DNA of 64,000 nucleotides, taken from Salmonella enterica subsp. enterica serovar Typhimurium str. LT2. Lineage in GTDB: Bacteria; Pseudomonadota; Gammaproteobacteria; Enterobacterales; Enterobacteriaceae. Position 1 is the first letter of the stretch. Every line of letters starts with the position of its first letter. The stretch is taken from assembly GCF_000006945.2 (NCBI RefSeq), contig NC_003197.2, positions 3,348,001 through 3,412,000 on the forward strand, read 5' to 3'. Made by a program: the position numbers and the translations under genes. This document shows positions 43,013 through 52,018 of the stretch, in pieces. Under the pieces are notes generated by a model that made no database searches, was not told the DNA's origin, and worked only from the letters and a program-made list of their open reading frames with translations.

Positions 43013-44011
43013 ATGATACGTTTCGCTGTAATTGGGACTAACTGGATCACGCGCCAGTTTGTCGACGCCGCCCATGAAACCGGCAAATTCAGGCTCGCCG
43101 CCGTTTACTCCCGTAGTCTTGAACAGGCGCAGTCTTTCGCAAATGATTATCCCGTCGAGCATCTGTTTACCTCGCTGGAAGCGATGGCGCAAAGCGACGC
43201 GATTGAGGCGGTTTATATCGCCAGCCCGAATTCCCTGCATTTCTCCCAGACGCAGCGCTTTTTGCAGCATAAAAAACATGTCATGTGCGAAAAGCCGCTG
43301 GCTTCTAACCTGGCGGAGGTTGATGCCGCTATCGCCTGCGCGCGCGATAATCAGCGGGTACTGTTTGAAGCCTTTAAAACCGCCTGCCTGCCCAATTTCC
43401 TGCTGCTGCGGGAATCGTTGCCGAAAATCGGCAGAATGCATAAAGCATTACTAAATTACTGCCAGTACTCTTCACGTTATCAGCGCTATCTGAACGGTGA
43501 AAATCCGAATACGTTTAATCCGGCCTTCTCCAATGGTTCGATTATGGATATCGGGTATTACTGTCTGGCGTCGGCGATCGCGCTATGGGGCGAGCCGCGC
43601 AGCGTTCAGGCGTCGGCGAATTTATTGGAAAGCGGAGTAGATGCGCACGGCGTCGTGGTTATGGATTACGGCGATTTTAGCGTCACGCTACAGCATTCCA
43701 AAGTCAGCGACTCGGTACTGGCCAGTGAAATTCAGGGCGAGAGGGGATCGCTGGTCATTGAAAAGCTGTCGGAATGCCAGAAAGTGTGTTTTGCGCCGCG
43801 CGGCGCGCTGATGCAGGATCTGACCCAGCCTCAGCATATTAATACCATGCTGTATGAAGCCGGGGCGTTTGCCCAGCTTATTGAAAACCACGCCGTGGAA
43901 CATCCGGGGTTGTCGCTAAGTCGCGCCACGGCAAAATGGCTGACAGAAATACGCCGTCAAACCGGGGTCATCTTCCCGGCGGACGATCTGACCCATCCCC
44001 TTACTGCGTAA
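43013..44011 (+). CDS. ygjR: YgjR, GFO/IDH/MocA-family oxidoreductase
   Basis: Predicted NAD(P)-dependent oxidoreductase, 332 residues. Rossmann start MIRFAVIGTNWITRQFVDAA; the conserved EKPLAS segment (about 99-104) carries the family Lys-Pro motif; the C-terminal half is the GFO_IDH_MocA alpha/beta domain (NPAFSNGSIMDIGYY). Sugar or inositol derivatives are typical substrates of this family; the specific one is unknown. Ends before the alx leader. Confidence 0.9.
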   Translation: MIRFAVIGTNWITRQFVDAAHETGKFRLAAVYSRSLEQAQSFANDYPVEHLFTSLEAMAQSDAIEAVYIASPNSLHFSQTQRFLQHKKHVMCEKPLASNLAEVDAAIACARDNQRVLFEAFKTACLPNFLLLRESLPKIGRMHKALLNYCQYSSRYQRYLNGENPNTFNPAFSNGSIMDIGYYCLASAIALWGEPRSVQASANLLESGVDAHGVVVMDYGDFSVTLQHSKVSDSVLASEIQGERGSLVIEKLSECQKVCFAPRGALMQDLTQPQHINTMLYEAGAFAQLIENHAVEHPGLSLSRATAKWLTEIRRQTGVIFPADDLTHPLTA

Positions 44012-44073
44012 AATTATGTAAATCATATGTTACAGGTCATTGACTCTACGCGTGGCCTGTCATACTTTGTTAC

Positions 44074-44268
44074 GCGCAAAGGGGAGTAACTTCATTGCCG
44101 GTCGATCGTCATTACGATGTGTGCAAAACCACATCCGGTCACCGGGCAGCCATAAAGGAATGCGTCAGCGTATTCCTTTATTGTTGTAAGTGAGACCTTG
44201 CCGAATGGCAAGGTCTATGCATAAAAGCAACGGCTAATGCCATTCGGCGTTAGCCGTTTTTTTTTTTT
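44074..44268 (+). promoter_or_regulatory. PRE element / yybP-ykoY manganese riboswitch of alx, with terminator
   Basis: The leader has the yybP-ykoY hallmarks: AAAGGGGAGTAACTTCATTGCC at the 5' side and GTGAGACCTTGCC at the 3' side, enclosing the variable stem. A 13-bp terminator hairpin (AACGGCTAATGCC / GGCGTTAGCCGTT, 44229-44258) plus a long T run follows, 15 bases before the ATG. In E. coli this leader (SraF) raises alx expression at high pH and with Mn2+ by changing RNA folding and transcription pausing. Confidence 0.92.
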
Positions 44269-44283
44269 GCATAGGGAGAAATA

Positions 44284-45252
44284 ATGAATACTGTTGGTAC
44301 GCCATTATTATGGGGTGGATTCGCGGTTGTTGTGGTGATAATGCTATCCATCGACCTGTTGTTGCAGGGACGCCGTGGCGCACATGCGATGTCGATGAAA
44401 CAAGCGGCAGGATGGTCAATCCTGTGGGTAACGCTCTCGCTACTGTTTAACGCCGCTTTCTGGTGGTATCTGGCTGAAACGCAAGGGCGCGAAGTTGCTG
44501 ACCCGCAGGCATTGGCGTTCCTTACCGGCTATCTGATTGAGAAGTCGCTGGCCGTAGATAACGTCTTTGTCTGGCTGATGCTGTTTAGCTATTTCTCCGT
44601 CCCTCCGGCTCTGCAACGCCGGGTGCTGGTGTATGGGGTTCTTGGCGCGATCGTGTTGCGTACTATCATGATTTTCGCCGGTACCTGGCTTATCACTCAG
44701 TTCGAATGGCTGCTGTATGTGTTCGGCGCCTTCCTGCTGTTTACCGGCGTAAAAATGGCGCTGGCGAAGGAAGATGAATCCGGCATTGGCGAAAAACCGA
44801 TGGTGCGTTGGCTGCGCGGGCATCTGCGCATGACCGATACGATCGAGAACGAGCACTTTTTCGTACGTAAAAACGGCCTGCTGTATGCCACGCCGCTGCT
44901 GCTGGTGCTGATTATGGTTGAGTTCAGCGATGTGATCTTCGCCGTTGACAGTATTCCGGCGATCTTTGCGGTCACCACCGACCCGTTCATCGTACTGACC
45001 TCTAACCTGTTTGCCATCTTAGGACTGCGCGCGATGTACTTCCTGCTGTCCGGCGTGGCGGAACGCTTCTCGATGCTGAAATATGGTCTGGCGGTCATTC
45101 TGGTCTTTATCGGCATTAAGATGCTGATCGTCGACTTCTACCATATTCCTATCGCGATTTCGCTGGGCGTAGTGTTTGGTATTCTGACCATTACGCTGGT
45201 GATTAACGCCTGGGTTAACCATCAGCGCGATAAGAAACTACGAGCGCAATAA
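44284..45252 (+). CDS. alx: TerC-family membrane protein Alx (manganese export)
   Basis: Inner-membrane protein of 322 residues with eight or nine hydrophobic segments, TerC family. Conserved acidic motifs in membrane helices: [14 protein letters not shown] (about 82-95) and [19 protein letters not shown] (about 218-236), typical for metal handling. E. coli Alx exports manganese. Controlled by the upstream riboswitch; AGGGAGAAATA precedes the ATG. Terminator follows. Confidence 0.96.
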
Positions 45253-45280
45253 TCTTTTATCGGGGTAAACCTGCCCCGTC

Positions 45281-45317
45281 AAAAACGCCCGACAGCGCAC
45301 ACCTGTCGGGCGTTTTT
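45281..45317 (+). terminator. terminator after alx
   Basis: AAAAACGCCCGACAG pairs with CTGTCGGGCGTTTTT, an ideal intrinsic terminator usable in both directions. Confidence 0.93.
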
Positions 45318-45506
45318 GTTTAACATGTCACAATACTGTTAATATAAAGTTATAAAACATGATCACAGCAAAAAATCCAGGATATTTCGCTTCCCGAACC
45401 TTCAACTTTCCTTATACTCAACCAGGCAAACACTTTGTTACATCCTGAAAGATGCGCCGTAAGAGCGTGCAGGGGATGACCAGCAACACAATACAAGGAA
45501 TATGAA

Positions 45507-46751
45507 ATGGCTACGCAACGAGCATCAGGGCTACTGCAGCGTTTAGCGCAAGGCAGTCTGGTTAAACAAATTTTAGTGGGTCTGGTACTGGGGATTTTAC
45601 TGGCATGGATTTCTAAGCCTGCGGCAGAAGCGGTTGGCTTGCTTGGCACCCTGTTCGTCGGCGCCTTAAAAGCGGTCGCCCCCGTTCTGGTGCTGATGCT
45701 GGTAATGGCCTCGATCGCCAACCACCAGCACGGCCAAAAAACCAATATTCGCCCTATTCTCTTTCTTTACCTGCTAGGCACCTTTTCAGCCGCGCTGGCG
45801 GCCGTTGTGTTCAGCTTCGCCTTCCCTTCAACGCTGCATCTGTCCAGTAGCGCCCAGGATATCGTGCCGCCGTCCGGCATTGTAGAAGTCTTGCGCGGTC
45901 TGCTGATGAGCATGGTGTCGAACCCCATCGACGCGCTGCTGAACGCTAACTATATCGGGATTCTGGTATGGGCCGTCGGTCTGGGATTTGCCCTGCGTCA
46001 TGGTAATGAAACCACCAAAAACCTCGTGAACGATATGTCTAACGCCGTGACCTTTATGGTGAAACTGGTGATCCGTTTCGCGCCAGTCGGTATTTTTGGT
46101 CTGGTTTCATCAACGCTTGCAACCACCGGCTTCTCCACCCTGTGGGGCTATGCGCACCTGCTGGTCGTCTTGATTGGCTGTATGCTGCTGGTCGCGCTGG
46201 TGGTCAACCCGCTGTTGGTATTCTGGAAAATTCGTCGCAACCCTTATCCGCTGGTGTTCGCCTGCCTGCGTGAAAGCGGCGTTTATGCCTTCTTTACCCG
46301 CAGCTCTGCCGCCAATATTCCAGTGAATATGGCGCTGTGCGAAAAGCTGAATCTGGACAGGGATACTTACTCCGTTTCCATTCCGCTGGGCGCCACTATC
46401 AATATGGCCGGCGCGGCAATTACCATTACGGTTCTGACGTTGGCGGCAGTCCATACGTTAGGCGTCCCGGTGGATCTGCCTACAGCGCTGCTGCTGAGCG
46501 TGGTGGCCTCGCTGTGTGCTTGCGGCGCCTCCGGCGTGGCAGGCGGTTCATTGCTGCTGATCCCGCTGGCGTGCAACATGTTTGGCATCCCGAACGATAT
46601 CGCGATGCAGGTAGTAGCGGTCGGCTTTATTATCGGCGTATTGCAGGATTCGTGTGAAACGGCGCTGAACTCGTCTACCGATGTTCTGTTCACTGCGGCA
46701 GCCTGCCAGGCAGAGGACGAACGTCTGGCGAATAACGCCTTGCGTAGCTAA
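45507..46751 (+). CDS. sstT: sodium-coupled serine/threonine transporter SstT
   Basis: Na+/serine (threonine) symporter in the DAACS (SLC1) family. 414 residues with about eight transmembrane segments and two reentrant loops. Family motif regions visible: [19 protein letters not shown] (about 266-284), the Na+-binding [15 protein letters not shown] (about 298-312) and the [14 protein letters not shown] end. GGAATATGAA before the ATG. Single gene; a perfect REP-like palindrome follows. Confidence 0.97.
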
Positions 46752-46763
46752 GTGATTATCGAT

Positions 46764-46787
46764 GCCGGATGGCGTATGCCATCCGGC
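46764..46787. repeat. REP palindrome after sstT
   Basis: GCCGGATGGC, loop GTAT, GCCATCCGGC; a perfect 10-bp stem 12 bases past the stop codon. Confidence 0.85.
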
Positions 46788-47200
46788 GTAACGATAGATC
46801 TGAATCTCCCAATCCATAGGCTGTGATGGAAAGCGAATTGATGTTCACGCGCAACATCCTCGCGTAACGTTATATGTAGATGGCGTCTGCCGCGGCGCTC
46901 GGTCAGCGTAAAGTATAAAGTGTCAGCCTGTGTAAATCCTCTCGCCACCCTCCCTTGCGATAAGCAAAATCAAAGCTCAACGACGCGTAATTTCTATAAC
47001 GGACTTCGTTGACCTTTGTTACAATTAGATGCATTTTGAATTTTTGTGTGTTAGTGCTTGCTTACTTCACAACTTAACAAGGAATAGTTCAGGCCGCGAA
47101 TTTGCCGTTTCCGCAACGCTGATAAAAACTCCAACTCTGTTGCGGCAGTGCAAACCTCAGATCACCGGCGTGACGTTAACCGATTCTCCAGGAATACTGA
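46788..47200. other. intergenic region before yqjA, no gene recognised
   Basis: About 410 bases without a supported gene. E. coli has ygjV-uxaA-uxaC-exuT-exuR between sstT and yqjA; here none of it is visible, and the yqjA leader begins directly. TTGACC near 47009 and other AT-rich words could belong to the yqjA promoter, but no spacing fits well. AGGAA lies before the yqjA start. Confidence 0.5.
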
Positions 47201-47863
47201 ATGGAACTACTGACTCAATTGCTGAATGCCCTGTGGGCTCAGGACTTTGAAACACTGGCCAATCCTTCCATGATTGGCATGTTATATTTTGTGTTATTTA
47301 TGATTTTGTTTCTGGAAAATGGGCTGCTCCCTGCCGCCTTTTTGCCTGGCGACAGCCTGTTGATCCTGGTCGGCGTGCTGATCGCCAAAGGCGCGATGGG
47401 TTATCCACAAACCATTTTGCTGCTTACCGTCGCGGCCAGCCTGGGTTGCTGGGTCAGCTATATTCAGGGCCGCTGGCTGGGGAATACCCGCACCGTGCAA
47501 AACTGGCTCTCTCATCTCCCCGCACATTATCATCAACGCGCCCATCACCTTTTCCATAAACACGGCCTGTCGGCACTATTGATAGGCCGTTTTATCGCGT
47601 TTGTCAGAACGCTGCTGCCCACCATTGCCGGCATATCCGGTCTGAATAACGCGCGCTTTCAGTTCTTCAACTGGATGAGCGGCTTGTTGTGGGTGCTTAT
47701 CCTGACGTCGCTGGGCTATCTGCTGGGCAAAACGCCCGTCTTTATGAAGTATGAAGATCAGTTAATGTCATGCCTGATGCTGCTGCCCGTGGTGCTGCTC
47801 TTTTTTGGCCTGGCGGGTTCACTGGTCATGCTGTGGAAAAAGAAGTATGGGAGCCGGGGATAA
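47201..47863 (+). CDS. yqjA: DedA-family membrane protein YqjA
   Basis: Member of the DedA/SNARE-associated family implicated in envelope proton balance and undecaprenyl-phosphate recycling; E. coli YqjA acts with YghB in cell division and osmotic/alkaline tolerance. 220 residues with the DedA features FxEGLxxxxFLPGDSLLILVG (here ENGLLPAAFLPGD at about 41-53) and the central GRFIAFVRTLLPTIAGISG motif (about 129-147) with its key Arg residues. Four bases separate it from mzrA, so the two form an operon; Cpx control is known for E. coli. Confidence 0.95.
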   Translation: MELLTQLLNALWAQDFETLANPSMIGMLYFVLFMILFLENGLLPAAFLPGDSLLILVGVLIAKGAMGYPQTILLLTVAASLGCWVSYIQGRWLGNTRTVQNWLSHLPAHYHQRAHHLFHKHGLSALLIGRFIAFVRTLLPTIAGISGLNNARFQFFNWMSGLLWVLILTSLGYLLGKTPVFMKYEDQLMSCLMLLPVVLLFFGLAGSLVMLWKKKYGSRG

Positions 47864-47866
47864 CTT

Positions 47867-48250
47867 ATGCTTAAACCACGCATAACTGCCCGACAACTCA
47901 TTTGGATCAGCGCTTTTCTACTGATGCTGACCATACTCATGATGACGTGGTCAACGCTGCGTCAGCAAGAGTCGACGCTGGCCATTCGCGCGGTTAACCA
48001 GGGCGCCAGTATGCCAGACGGCTTCTCAGTTCTGCATCATCTGGATGCGAACGGCATTCATTTTAAAAGCATTACGCCTAAAAATGACATGTTGCTCATT
48101 ACCTTCGATTCCCCTGCGCAAAGCGCCGCAGCAAAAACAGTGCTTGATCAAACGTTACCACACGGTTATGTCGTCGCTCAGCAGGACGATGACAACGAAA
48201 CGGTACAGTGGCTGTCCCGCTTACGGGAAAGCTCACACCGCTTTGGCTAA
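47867..48250 (+). CDS. mzrA: MzrA, modulator of EnvZ/OmpR
   Basis: Small inner-membrane protein that contacts the EnvZ periplasmic region and links CpxA to EnvZ/OmpR. 127 residues: N-terminal transmembrane helix (about 10-31, LIWISAFLLMLTILMMTWSTL) and a periplasmic domain ending SHRFG. Immediately after yqjA. The length and the MLKPRITARQLIW start fit the family. Confidence 0.94.
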   Translation: MLKPRITARQLIWISAFLLMLTILMMTWSTLRQQESTLAIRAVNQGASMPDGFSVLHHLDANGIHFKSITPKNDMLLITFDSPAQSAAAKTVLDQTLPHGYVVAQQDDDNETVQWLSRLRESSHRFG

Positions 48251-48394
48251 TCTCCAGGAATCCGAATCATATCACTCACTTTGGTGATTTCATTGTTTAA
48301 TGACTATGATTAATAAAGCGGTGTTTAACCCACCGCGTTATTATCGGGATCACCGCCCCGGACAACGGGTCCGAACATAAGGGAAAGTTCAGGA

Positions 48395-48763
48395 ATGAAA
48401 TACCGCATCGCTTTGGCTATCACGCTTTTTACACTTAGCGCCGGTAGCTACGCTAATTCGCTTTGTCAGGAAAAAGAGCAGGATATACAAAAGGAAATTA
48501 GCTACGCTGAAAAGCACAACAATCAGCGCCGTATTGAGGGTCTGAACAAGGCGCTCAGCGAAGTACGCGCCAATTGTACTGACAGCAAGCTGCGCGCCGA
48601 GCATCAGAAAAAGATCGCTGAGCAAAAAGAAGAGGTAGCCGAACGCCAACGTGATTTAGCCGAGGCAAAAGCAAAAGGCGATGCGGATAAAATAGACAAA
48701 CGTGAACGTAAGCTGGCCGAGGCTCAGGATGAGCTAAAAAAACTTGAGGCCAGAGACTACTAA
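48395..48763 (+). CDS. yqjC: YqjC, periplasmic DUF1090 protein
   Basis: 122 residues with an N-terminal signal peptide (about 1-20, ending YAN) followed by a wholly helical, charged region rich in Glu, Lys and Arg (SLCQEKEQDIQKEISYAEKH and on). Two Cys at mature positions near 24 and 70 could form a disulfide. Function unknown. It stands before yqjD-yqjE-yqjK in the same direction. Confidence 0.92.
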   Translation: MKYRIALAITLFTLSAGSYANSLCQEKEQDIQKEISYAEKHNNQRRIEGLNKALSEVRANCTDSKLRAEHQKKIAEQKEEVAERQRDLAEAKAKGDADKIDKRERKLAEAQDELKKLEARDY

Positions 48764-48804
48764 ATTAACGCCGAATGTAAATACTCACTCACCTGGAGAA
48801 AACT

Positions 48805-49110
48805 ATGTCGAAAGATAACACTACGGAACATCTGCGCGCTGAGTTGAAATCCCTGACCGATACGCTTGAAGAAGTGCTGAGCTCTTCGGGCGAAAAGTCG
48901 AAAGAAGAGTTGAGTAAGATTCGTAGCAAAGCCGAGCGCGCGCTGAAAGAGAGCCGTTACCGCCTGGGCGAAACGGGTGATGTGATTGCCAAACAGACTC
49001 GCGTCGCCGCCGCCCGCGCCGATGATTATGTGCGCGAAAATCCCTGGACAGGCGTAGGCATTGGCGCCGCTGTCGGTCTGGTGTTGGGCGTACTGCTGAC
49101 GCGTCGTTAA
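48805..49110 (+). CDS. yqjD: YqjD, membrane-anchored ribosome-associated protein (DUF883)
   Basis: 101-residue member of the YqjD/ElaB/YgaM family. Long N-terminal amphipathic helix with many Lys and Glu, and a C-terminal membrane helix (about 78-98, NPWTGVGIGAAVGLVLGVL) with LTRR end. In E. coli it anchors ribosomes to the inner membrane in stationary phase and is RpoS-dependent. CTGGAGAAA precedes the ATG. Three bases from yqjE. Confidence 0.94.
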   Translation: MSKDNTTEHLRAELKSLTDTLEEVLSSSGEKSKEELSKIRSKAERALKESRYRLGETGDVIAKQTRVAAARADDYVRENPWTGVGIGAAVGLVLGVLLTRR

Positions 49111-49112
49111 TT

Positions 49113-49511
49113 ATGGCGGACTCTCGACAGGCACAAGGACCAGGCAAAAGCGTACTGGGTATCGGGCAGCGGATTGTCACCATTATCGTTGAGATGGTGG
49201 AAACCCGGCTGCGACTGGCGGTAGTAGAACTGGAAGAAGAGAAAGCGAACCTCTTTCAGCTTTTGCTGATGGTAGGTCTTACCATGCTCTTCGCGGCGTT
49301 TGGCTTAATGAGCCTGATGGTTCTGGTCATCTGGGCTATCGATCCTCAGTACCGTTTGAACGCGATGATCGCTACCACAGTTGTGCTGTTAGTGCTTGCG
49401 CTAATCGGCGGCATCTGGACTTTGCGCAAAGCGCGTCAGTCCACGCTATTGCGCCATACGCGGCACGAACTGGCTAACGATCGGCAAATTCTGGAGGACG
49501 ATCAGTCGTGA
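49113..49511 (+). CDS. yqjE: YqjE, inner-membrane holin-superfamily III protein (DUF1469)
   Basis: 132 residues with two clear transmembrane spans (about 47-72 and 84-108) linked by a short loop, and charged ends. DUF1469 (phage holin superfamily III-like) member. Operon position between yqjD and yqjK suggests the three proteins act together at the membrane, perhaps with stationary-phase ribosomes. The stop overlaps the yqjK GTG start. Confidence 0.9.
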   Translation: MADSRQAQGPGKSVLGIGQRIVTIIVEMVETRLRLAVVELEEEKANLFQLLLMVGLTMLFAAFGLMSLMVLVIWAIDPQYRLNAMIATTVVLLVLALIGGIWTLRKARQSTLLRHTRHELANDRQILEDDQS

Positions 49512-49807
49512 GCAGCAAAGGCGAACGCGAAAAACGTAAAGCGCTGCTTCTCAGTCAGATCCAGCAGCAACGGCTGGATCTGTCCGCCAGCCGTCGCGAC
49601 TGGCTGGAGACCACCGGCGCGTACGATCGCGGCTGGAATACGGTGTTAAGCCTGCGCTCCTGGGCGCTGGTCGGTAGCAGCGTAATGGCCATCTGGACCA
49701 TCCGTCATCCTAATATGTTGGTACGCTGGGCGAAACGCGGCCTGGGTATCTGGAGCGCCTGGCGCCTGGTAAAAACTACCCTCCGTCAACAACAGCTCCG
49801 CGGTTAA
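49508..49807 (+). CDS. yqjK: YqjK, small membrane-associated protein
   Basis: 99 residues starting with GTG (GTGA overlap with the yqjE stop). Basic N-terminal coil (SSKGEREKRKALLLSQIQQ) and a central hydrophobic stretch (about 54-70, SLRSWALVGSSVMAIWTI). Conserved in the yqjD-E-K cluster; no function known. Followed by a long perfect-looking hairpin. Confidence 0.9.
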   Translation: MSSKGEREKRKALLLSQIQQQRLDLSASRRDWLETTGAYDRGWNTVLSLRSWALVGSSVMAIWTIRHPNMLVRWAKRGLGIWSAWRLVKTTLRQQQLRG

Positions 49808-49825
49808 TATCTTTTCTTTTATAGC

Positions 49826-49859
49826 ATCGCGCCATCAGGTTATCACCTGGTGGCGCGAT
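49826..49859 (+). terminator. hairpin after the yqjC-D-E-K cluster
   Basis: ATCGCGCCATCAGGT, loop TATC (shared ends), ACCTGGTGGCGCGAT: a 15-bp stem with one wobble, followed by ACTTTTATG. The A/T flanks fit a terminator with a modest T run. The rest of the gap up to yqjF is AT-rich with a TTTTTTGAAAAAA inverted repeat. Confidence 0.7.
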
Positions 49860-50044
49860 ACTTTTATGCATATCGTCTCTTTAGCAATCACTCAAATTTT
49901 TTGAAAAAATTTGGCAATTTTCCTTGCTAACAATTCCTGCACGCCACGTTTATGATTCTCTCCAGCGATAACAATGATGCGCCAAACCGCGTCATTGCTC
50001 ATGAAAATAGCAGCAGCCGCCGAATCGGCCCCCTGGAGAATAAA

Positions 50045-50437
50045 ATGAAAAAATTAGAAGATGTTGGTGTACTGATAGCGCGTATTTTAATGCCAGTTCT
50101 GTTTATTACCGCAGGATGGGGAAAAATTAGCGGCTATGCGGGCACACAGCAGTATATGGAAGCGATGGGCGTACCAGGATTCCTGCTGCCGCTCACCATA
50201 CTGCTTGAGTTCGGCGGCGGTCTGGCGATTCTGCTGGGGTTCCTCACCCGCACCACTGCGCTTTTCACCGCTGGTTTTACGTTGCTGACGGCATTGATCT
50301 TCCATAGCAATTTTGCAGAAGGTGTAAACTCGCTGATGTTTATGAAAAACCTGACCATTGCCGGCGGATTCTTATTACTGGCGTTAACCGGGCCTGGCGC
50401 GTTCAGCCTTGACCGTCTGCTGAATAAAAAGTGGTAA
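50045..50437 (+). CDS. yqjF: YqjF, DoxX-family membrane protein
   Basis: 130 residues with four hydrophobic segments, DoxX-type. Family segments: RILMPVLFITAGWGKISGY, LLEFGGGLAILLGFLTR and FHSNFAEG. The frame opens 31 codons upstream, but MKKLEDVGVL at 50045 has GGAG upstream and matches the E. coli start. In E. coli the yqjF promoter responds to aromatic compounds through YhaJ, whose gene is nearby here. Confidence 0.92.
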   Translation: MKKLEDVGVLIARILMPVLFITAGWGKISGYAGTQQYMEAMGVPGFLLPLTILLEFGGGLAILLGFLTRTTALFTAGFTLLTALIFHSNFAEGVNSLMFMKNLTIAGGFLLLALTGPGAFSLDRLLNKKW

Positions 50438-50456
50438 GCAATCTATACTCAATTAA

Positions 50457-50484
50457 AAAAGCGAGGGAATAGCGCCTCGCTTTT
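50457..50484 (+). terminator. terminator between yqjF and yqjG
   Basis: AAAAGCGAGG, loop GAATAGCG, CCTCGCTTTT; intrinsic terminator. Confidence 0.85.
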
Positions 50485-50504
50485 GTCATCTGAAGGAGAG
50501 AGAC

Positions 50505-51491
50505 ATGGGACAACTGATCGATGGCGTCTGGCACGATACCTGGTATGACACCAAATCTTCCGGGGGGAAATTTCAGCGTTCAGCGTCGGCTTTCCGCAAC
50601 TGGCTTACCGCTGACGGCGCGCCCGGACCTTCCGGCGAAGGCGGATTCGCCGCAGAAAAAGATCGTTACCATCTGTACGTTTCCCTTGCCTGCCCCTGGG
50701 CGCATCGCACGCTCATTTTCCGTAAACTGAAAGGTCTGGAGCCGTTTATTCCGGTTTCCGTCGTGAATCCATTGATGCTGGAAAACGGCTGGACGTTTGA
50801 TGATACTTTTCCGGCGGCCACCGGCGATACCCTCTATCAGCATGAATTTCTCTACCAGTTGTATCTGCACGCCGATCCACACTACAGCGGCCGCGTCACC
50901 GTACCGGTCTTATGGGATAAAAAAAATCATACTATCGTCAGCAACGAGTCCGCCGAAATCATTCGTATGTTTAACTCCGCCTTCGATGGGCTGGGCGCTA
51001 AAGCCGGGGATTACTATCCCCCCGCGCTGCAAAGCAAAATTGACGAGTTAAACGGCTGGATTTATGACAACGTTAATAACGGCGTTTATAAAGCAGGCTT
51101 CGCCACCAGCCAGCAAGCGTATGATGAAGCGGTAGACAAGGTATTTACTGCGCTGGCGCGCCTGGAACAGATTCTCGGACAGCACCGCTATCTGACGGGC
51201 GACCAGTTGACCGAGGCGGATATCCGCTTATGGACGACCCTGGTACGCTTTGATCCGGTTTACGTGACTCATTTCAAATGCGACAAATACCGAATCAGCG
51301 ACTACCTGAATCTGTACGGTTTCCTGCGCGATATCTATCAAATATCGGGCATTGCTGAAACTGTTAATATGGACCATATTCGTCACCACTATTTCCGTAG
51401 CCATAAAACGATTAACCCCACGGGTATCATTTCTGTCGGACCGTGGCAGGATCTGCTCGAACCTCACGGGCGCGACGTGCGCTTTGGCTAA
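50505..51491 (+). CDS. yqjG: glutathionyl-hydroquinone reductase YqjG
   Basis: GST-like enzyme that reduces glutathionyl-hydroquinones with glutathione (Xi class). 328 residues. The catalytic cysteine C63 lies in SLACPWAHR; the thioredoxin-like N-half contains VPVLWDKKNHTIVSNESAEI and the helical C-half LTGDQLTEADIRLWTTLVRFDPVYVTHFK. AAGGAGAGA before the ATG. Perhaps cotranscribed with yqjF, though a terminator separates them. Confidence 0.96.
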   Translation: MGQLIDGVWHDTWYDTKSSGGKFQRSASAFRNWLTADGAPGPSGEGGFAAEKDRYHLYVSLACPWAHRTLIFRKLKGLEPFIPVSVVNPLMLENGWTFDDTFPAATGDTLYQHEFLYQLYLHADPHYSGRVTVPVLWDKKNHTIVSNESAEIIRMFNSAFDGLGAKAGDYYPPALQSKIDELNGWIYDNVNNGVYKAGFATSQQAYDEAVDKVFTALARLEQILGQHRYLTGDQLTEADIRLWTTLVRFDPVYVTHFKCDKYRISDYLNLYGFLRDIYQISGIAETVNMDHIRHHYFRSHKTINPTGIISVGPWQDLLEPHGRDVRFG

Positions 51492-51495
51492 TTTC

Positions 51496-51517
51496 AGGCG
51501 TCCTCCGGGACGCCTTA
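51496..51517 (+). terminator. short terminator after yqjG
   Basis: AGGCGTCC, loop, GGACGCCT, then TATTAATA; a small hairpin two bases past the stop codon. Confidence 0.6.
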
Positions 51518-51614
51518 TTAATAAATACCACAAATATTTACCAGCATTTCATTCGCGGCTATTCTTAGTTTGATTACTTTAAAAACAAGTGATTGAACCA
51601 TTATTGAGGCGAAA

Positions 51615-51980
51615 ATGGATTGGTATTTAAAGGTTTTAAAAAATTATCTGGGATTTGGCGGCCGCGCGCGACGCAAAGAGTACTGGATGTTTATTCTGGT
51701 CAATATCATCTTTACCTTTGTGTTGGGCCTGCTGGACGCCATGCTTGGCTGGCAACGCGCCGGGGGTGAAGGCGTTCTGACCACCATTTACGGCGTTCTG
51801 ATCTTTTTACCGTGGTGGGCCGTGCAGTTCCGTCGTCTGCATGACACTGACCGCTCCGCATGGTGGCTACTGTTGCTACTTATCCCCATTATCGGCTGGC
51901 TTATCATCATCGCGTTCAACTGCCAGAATGGTACGCCGGGCGACAACCGCTTCGGCCCCGATCCGAAACGTTTTTCCTGA
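51615..51980 (+). CDS. yhaH: YhaH, DUF805 inner-membrane protein
   Basis: 121 residues with three or four hydrophobic segments and the DUF805 signatures FGGRARRKEYW (about 16-26), FRRLHDTDRSAWW (about 73-85) and GTPGDNRFGPDP at the end. Function unknown. E. coli carries a second DUF805 gene, yhaI, next to it; here only one copy is present. Followed by the convergent yhaJ. Confidence 0.92.
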   Translation: MDWYLKVLKNYLGFGGRARRKEYWMFILVNIIFTFVLGLLDAMLGWQRAGGEGVLTTIYGVLIFLPWWAVQFRRLHDTDRSAWWLLLLLIPIIGWLIIIAFNCQNGTPGDNRFGPDPKRFS

Positions 51981-52018
51981 TGGCGGCGCGGCGCCGCTTT
52001 TAAAGCGCCGCGCGCTAT

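Noticed and set aside
46905..46940. CpxR box (GTAAA-N5-GTAAA) before yqjA
   Set aside because: Two GTAAA words occur but their spacing is far from five bases.
46748..46948. 66-codon minus-strand frame after sstT
   Set aside because: Runs through a REP palindrome, lacks a ribosome-binding site and shows no domain.
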